This document shows, piece by piece, positions 58,993-64,000 of a stretch of 64,000 nucleotides of DNA. Both the position numbers and the translations under genes were made by a program. The stretch covers positions 295,664 through 359,663 of the forward strand of contig NW_006767452.1 of assembly GCF_000264995.1 (NCBI RefSeq), given 5' to 3'. Numbering within the stretch: the first letter of the stretch is position 1; the number at the start of each line of letters is the position of its first letter. Source of the stretch: Punctularia strigosozonata HHB-11173 SS5. Lineage: Eukaryota; Basidiomycota; Agaricomycetes; Corticiales; Punctulariaceae. The notes below the pieces were generated by a model, which saw only the letters and a list, made by a program, of their open reading frames with translations, was not told the DNA's origin and did not search any database.

Positions 58993-60661
58993 ATGCTTGC
59001 CAAGACGACGACCCGCGCCGTGTCGCGCGCATCTCGCTCACAACACCCCAGCTTTGGGCGGTGTATGTCCGCGGCATCGAGTGAGCATATAGCTTGTATG
59101 ATTTGAGCGATGCAAGACTAACAGCATGTAGTCTCTCTCCAAGACTTCTTCCGCGATACCCCGCCGCACGACCTGCTGAGGGATGCCCCGCCGAAGCCTG
59201 AAGCCGAATCGACGATCCCTACGCCCTTCCGCGATCCGACAGCGTACATAGTCGACCGCGTTGCACCCTCTACGTCTCGATCACCGAGCACGAAACGGTT
59301 GCCCAAGGGCTACTTCTCGTCAAGAAGCAGGGGCCGGTCCCCAAGTAAACGGGGATACGCGACACAAGCTGGACCAGCTGAGCCCTCCGGCTCGGGCTCA
59401 AGGTGCGCTGTCCATCTTCGAGTGACAGAACGTTAGACAGCCCTCTGACGCTAGTTCTATCGTCAGCTCGATGGACGCTCCCGACTCGCTCTTCGGGTCC
59501 AAAAAGTCCGCATGGGATCGCATCTTCGACCCCATCCGCTCCGGCCAGACCCCCACCCTCCCCTCCTCTGCGCTCCTCCAGACCCGCCGCGCCGCGCGGC
59601 ACGGTCGCTTCGGCGCGCCTGGCGATATGAAGGTCCGCAAGCAGGCCATGACCGCGAACGAGCAGAGCACGTTCGACGAGATGTTCAACCTCATCTTCAC
59701 CGCTGCCACCGAGACCGGCGTCGGACACGGCAAGGGCAAGGCCGGCACCCCCTCGCACCAGATACAGATGGAGGCGCTCGGCATCGGTCGCTCCGGCGCG
59801 TTCGGCGGTACGCAGAGCATCGTCGGCCTGTACGACAACCTGCGCGGGCGGGCGAAGAACGTGGCGTGGACGTCTGACGCGGACGAGGCGCTGGATAGGA
59901 AGAAGGAGGAGATGGAGCTGTGCGACACGGATCAGCAGCTGCTCGAGTGGGCGATGCAGGAGGTGTTTGGCGAATCGCAGCGCTACGAAGCCGCCGCGCG
60001 CGAGGCGATTGCGAAGGCCAAGGCAGACCCGGACCGCGCGGGCAGCGTGGAGATGCCGCCGCTGCAACCTCCTGCATACTCCCACCTGCTCGCGGAGCTG
60101 ATGCGCACGTTCAGGGACAAGTACCGCGACCCGCACCTGGCGCTGAGTATGTTCGACCATGCGAGGCATCTGTCGATTCCGTCCTATGTGTTCGGGTGCA
60201 CCACCCCGGCGTATAACGAGTTGATTAGGACGCGGTGGGCGTGCTTTCGGGACCTACGGGGCGTGTTGGAGGCGCTGGAAGAGATGCGGGTGAACGGCGT
60301 CGAGCCGGACGGGACGACGAGGTCGATCGTGGAAAACCTTAGGCGGGAGGTCGGCGAGCGCAACCTGTGGGAGGAGCACGGTCAGGATGGCGAGAAGGGG
60401 CTCGTGGCGACGACCGGGAGCGACGCGGTGTGGGAGATGCTGGAACGGATCGAGAAGTTGAGCGTGAAGAGGGTGTCGAAGCGGCAGAGAATGAAGGATG
60501 CATTGGCGAAGAGCGGGGACCAGCACGAGTCAGTGGCGAGAGGGAAGAAGAAGTGGACGAACAACCAGGAGTGGAAGCAGAAGGCGTTGCAAGGGCGGCA
60601 GGAGGACGACGGCTATGAGTTCGGTAGTTGGGAGGAGAATGACAGGCTCAGGTTCGCCTGA
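58993..60661 (+). CDS. Mitochondrial Mtf2/Nam1-like protein
   Basis: Exons 58993-59080, 59132-59402 and 59467-60661; 517 aa. The N-terminus (MLAKTTTRAVSRASRSQHPS) is Arg/Ser/Thr-rich without acids, as in mitochondrial presequences. The C-terminal half contains SLFGSKKSAWDRIFDPIRS, MTANEQSTFDEMFNLIF and the long helical block PAYSHLLAELMRTFRDKYRD, CTTPAYNELIRTRWACFRDL, EALEEMRVNGVEPDGTTRS. These resemble the Mtf2 C-terminal domain with PPR-like repeats. Yeast Mtf2 couples mitochondrial transcription with mRNA handling and translation. The match is by layout and remembered motifs, so a related PPR-like mitochondrial RNA factor is possible. Confidence 0.7.
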
Positions 60662-60788
60662 GTGCCTACAGCCGTCGTTGCTCATGGTAACCTATAAATT
60701 ACGCACAGTTAATGCTACATGCCACCTCTGAATATCATCCGAGCCTCCGAGTGTCATAGCATACATCGTCAAGCAGCATTACATCCAA

Positions 60789-63275
60789 TTAGTCTTCCTC
60801 TCTGTCATCCATCTCATCGAAGAACAGGCAAGGCCCTTGGAACACCTCGTCTTCGACTTGCTGCTGTGAATCGTCAGGATGGCTCCCTTCGACGTTCTGC
60901 TTGTGGGTCTCGTCGAAGGCTTCGTACACACCTTCAAAGGGTGCTATGCCGGAGCATACGGGATTCCGGTGAGATGGCGTTCGACTTTCCTGAGTAAATG
61001 TGATCGGCGGGCTGTGCCTATGCTCCTGCAGGACAGCTATCAGCGGCGCTGATAGAATGGGGGCCATCGGCGAATCCTGTGCCAGCGGGATAGGATCGTC
61101 CAACGGAAATCGGCCAGCGGCCGGGGGCGAAGATGTCCGGGGGTCGAGCTGTGTCGTCGCCGGAGGAGATCGCAATGCCACCACTTCGTCGCCAGGCGCA
61201 GGTTGAATTGTAGGACCCGTATTAGCGAGTCCTGGGTCCTGCAGAGGAAGCGGCACAGACAAGTCTTCTGTCGTTGTGTGATCAGCGAGAAAGTCAAGGT
61301 CTTCGACGGAGCCGCTCCGCCACATCGCCAGAATATCCGACACGTCCGCCTGGGAGTCGTCCATCCAAGATAAATCGAGGATATCCGGAGAGCGCATATA
61401 GTCAGGAGCAACAACATAGGCCTGCGAACCCGGCATGGGAGATGACAAATCCCAGTTCAGCTCGTCTTCTGGGTATGGCCCGGCCGGAATAGGAGACAGT
61501 GTGGGAATAGGCTCCGGAACCTTCGCGCGCACAGGCTCGAGCACGAGTGGGCCTGGTTTGTGGGCGATCCCAAGGTCGGACGATTCTTCATAGTGTCGGG
61601 GCGAGCGGTAGCCCACTCCTCGCCGGCTATTGCCATTTACGACGTCTAATTCGTTGGGGTATCGGCGTGGCGATCTTGGTAGACCGGTTCGGCGTGTTGT
61701 GCCTAAGAGTTCACTAATCGAGGCCCAAGGGTCGGGAGATTCAAGGATATCAACGATAATGTTTCGATGGGCATCATTATGATCGAGGCTCTTGACCGAG
61801 GAGACGAGATATGGCGATGAAGGTCCTGTTGTATCCTCCCGGCTTCTTGAGCTGACGTCGCGGTAGGTGGGAGGAGAGGTGAGACCGGACGATACTTCCC
61901 GTTCCCCTGAAGGCAGACATTGAGGGCGATCCGGATCGCGGAAGTACGTGGGCGAGAATTGTTGAGGGCGGTAAGGTAGTGCGCTGGTGTTCAAATCGGA
62001 CGTCAAAACGTATCCGGCAGAGGCGGAGGAAGGTGGTGATCTGGACTTCTCCCAGTGCATGCCCCATTCGACGCGTTTCCCGGGAGCTTCGGCACCGGAT
62101 GGGCCAGATGACCGATCTCGAGGACGTGACACTTCGGACGATCCATGCTCGGAGTATTCACCAAGAAAAGCAAGGGCAGCATAGCGGACGCTGCGTCCTT
62201 GAGCGTTCCCTAGCCCATTGCCGTAGGATCCCGGAGATGGTATTGAGGCTGACAATGTCTGACGGTTATCGGTGTCTGATGGATAACGTTCGTCCGCGAT
62301 GACATGGTCCGGGTAGCGGTGACGATCAGCGTATTCTTCTGAAACCGGAAGTGGATCAGAAAGATAGGCGCCAAAGACCCTAGACAAGCGGGATTGCTTG
62401 TTAGCAGTAGGTCGAGAATTCGGCTGCGAACTGGAGTTAGAAATAGATATGTCGTTCAGGGGCACGGAGAAATCCGACTTCAACCGAGCATTCGTCCAAG
62501 TGATAGATAAGCTAGGGCAATCGTCCGATCTCAGCAGAAACGCACAACGTAGTATTCCTCGTAGGTAGAGTGGTCGTCAGAAAAGTCTTCGGAGCGCATC
62601 TAAGGAAGCATGCCCGCGTCAGTTGTTTTCTTCTTCGAGTTGTTCATTGATATGGCCTGCCTTTGTAGGTGAAGTAGTGGTAGAACGGATATTCTTGTGC
62701 GCACCCGTCGAGCCAGATCGACGAGGTGAGGAAATCAACTTGCGCCGACGTGCATTAACGTTGGAGAGCCCCGCGAGATCGGACTGAGCCAATATTTGGT
62801 CCATTGCCGCACGCATAGAGACAGCTGATATCATGAAATAGGTGAACTGGACGCATATACGCGGTCGACTCACGTTCAGAAGCGTTGAGGGCCTCTATGA
62901 GACGAGATCGTTTCGACGAGGTGCTGGAAGAGCTCTTAGTGCTCGGGCTTCTGCGCCCTTCCGGAAAATCCGAAGATTTTATCCGTTGTTCCGGCACGAC
63001 ATCGTCATGCTTAGGATTGTTCCTTCTTGCGTGAGCCAGTTCGATGTCTTGGCGGGCCTCGGTTATAGCATTTTGCAGGGTCGAGTTCTGTTTGAGGCCA
63101 TTCGTAAGAGCTGCGATCCGTTGTCTGCCGAAGAATCCTTTCTGCAGCCGACCAGACACGTCCCTTGAGCGTGCCTTCGCAGCGTGTCTGCATGACCGTA
63201 TGGAATTCTAGCGAGAGAGTAACATGAAAACATGCTGTAGCACCTCTTTCCGCCCATGTAGTTTGTACCCGCCAT
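60789..63275 (-). CDS. Serine/proline-rich protein of unknown function
   Basis: Proposed exons 63275-63244, 63187-62874, 62824-62661, 62599-62546 and 62477-60789; 750 aa. The N-terminus MAGTNYMGGKRHAAKARSRD and GRLQKGFFGRQRIAALTNG look conserved and basic, followed by a short helical part (QNAITEARQDIELAHARRN) and a long Ser/Pro/Asp-rich disordered tail ending in acidic residues. The join between exons 3 and 4 needs a GC donor (AAG|gcaggc, 61-bp intron). Without it the frame stops at 62619 and a second gene would start at 62599, only 20 bp away, which is why the single-gene model is preferred. No domain recognised. Confidence 0.6.
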
Positions 63276-63812
63276 TCTCGGCTATTAATCGAGAGCAAAA
63301 CACATAGACAAAACGATAGCAGAAGCACTGTCGTTGCCGTCGTCGCCGTCTCATCTGTGGGGATGAGCAACGCCAGCGAGAATTTCCCGCTCCGACGTAA
63401 GTTCACACGCGTCAGCCACCTTGGCTCGCAACGGTAAGAACGGCTCGTGGTACGTCCGAGGTGGTTGACGTGCCCGGCACAACAGTTCACAGAACATCTT
63501 GCAGAGGGAAGTTGGTTATCGAGACTTTCCGGACAAAATGTTGGTAATAGAATTCGCGTCTTCGGCCTACATAGTGAGATCCTTGTATTCTGAAGGGATA
63601 AAACCAAGGAAATACGGAAATCTGTTCCCAACATAATGTTTGGACGTACTCTGAGGGCTTCCACTAATATTTTCCGCAATAATGATCCTGTGGCCAAAGC
63701 TCAGCGCGGTGTTCAAGGAGACGGGCCCAAACTCCCGGATCTGCTTATCTAAGCAGCGGAAACTTGCCCGCCACCTTATCGGCACGCCTCGCGGAGTTGG
63801 CGAAAGCTCGAG
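63276..63812. other. Upstream region of the serine/proline-rich gene
   Basis: Probably holds that gene's promoter. A minus-strand open frame at 63011-63697 crosses it and has one hydrophobic run but no family motif. Confidence 0.4.
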
Positions 63813-64000
63813 ATGGCCAAGCGATCCGCGCTCCAGAAGTTACATCTCCAGACTATCGGCCCCAAGGCTCATCTAGGTGATAGTTCTACAAACTTGGACA
63901 CCGAAATCTCGATGGCTATGGACCTGACTGTGGCAAAACTCGTGCTGGTCTCTGCTGCTCTGGAGAAAGCTACCGGCTCTCTGGATTACTACAGGAGGAA
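63813..64000 (+). CDS. Open frame running off the right edge, unassigned
   Basis: From ATG 63813 the frame stays open to the last base (62 codons), with a helix-like segment (MAMDLTVAKLVLVSAALEKA). Another frame over 63700-63860 also looks protein-like, so a splice near 63862 is possible. No family recognised; it may be chance. Confidence 0.25.
   Translation, partial: MAKRSALQKLHLQTIGPKAHLGDSSTNLDTEISMAMDLTVAKLVLVSAALEKATGSLDYYRR

Noticed and set aside
59270-60169. 299-codon minus-strand open frame
   Set aside because: Mirror of the Mtf2-like exon; no conserved motif.
63011-63697. 228-codon minus-strand frame with one hydrophobic run
   Set aside because: Runs through the spliced N-terminal exons of the Ser/Pro-rich gene in another frame; the spliced reading has better conservation-like motifs.

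Overview
This window is a gene-dense stretch of a filamentous basidiomycete genome, most likely a wood-decaying agaricomycete. The evidence is moderately high GC, short genes packed on both strands, about 128 introns (mostly 45-65 bp, one or more in nearly every gene), and gene families typical of that group: an AA14-type copper oxygenase, a STAND/TPR NLR relic, SRPK-like kinases, a basidiomycete class I terpene synthase and a short-loop DENND6. All gene models were built by hand from splice signals. Every complete model has a coding length divisible by three, but no alignment or RNA evidence was available.

Layout. 1-895 (-): AA14 oxygenase, cut by the window edge. 1.7-4.8 kb (+): a decayed NB-ARC/TPR receptor gene. 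4.9-14.5 kb: five minus-strand housekeeping or unknown genes (a signal-anchored membrane protein, an NTF2-like protein, the tRNA t6A dehydratase Tcd1/2, a BTB protein and the mRNA exporter Mex67). 15.1-19.3 kb (+): two neighbouring Myb/SANT-like nuclear proteins. 19.5-26.7 kb (+): a duplication-rich block with a D-2-hydroxyacid dehydrogenase, a kinase-like gene, decayed copies of parts of both, and two tandem SRPK-like kinase genes. 26.8-28.6 kb (-): an MFS transporter. 29.0-39.3 kb (+): DENND6, an F-box protein, a phenol-hydroxylase-type FAD monooxygenase and the AMPylase SelO. 39.5-42.8 kb: a CoA-transferase III gene facing a terpene synthase. 42.8-45.7 kb: a gene-free segment holding a MITE with perfect 24-bp TIRs and a 94-bp near-perfect foldback element with 9-bp flanking direct repeats. 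45.7-60.7 kb (+): a small membrane protein, DEAD-box helicase Dbp6, a full-length ABCC transporter, a cytochrome b5/acyl-CoA dehydrogenase fusion and an Mtf2-like mitochondrial protein. 60.8-63.3 kb (-): a serine/proline-rich protein of unknown role. An unassigned open frame runs off the right edge.

How the genes may work together. Most are unrelated housekeeping genes (tRNA modification, mRNA export, ribosome assembly, mitochondrial expression). The FAD monooxygenase, CoA transferase and terpene synthase lie within 9 kb and could form a small secondary-metabolite neighbourhood, but SelO sits between them and co-regulation is not shown. The accessory character of the window lies in the NLR relic, the 19.5-26.7 kb duplication block and the two small mobile elements beside the terpene synthase. 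Six of about 128 modelled introns appear to use GC-AG rather than GT-AG boundaries.
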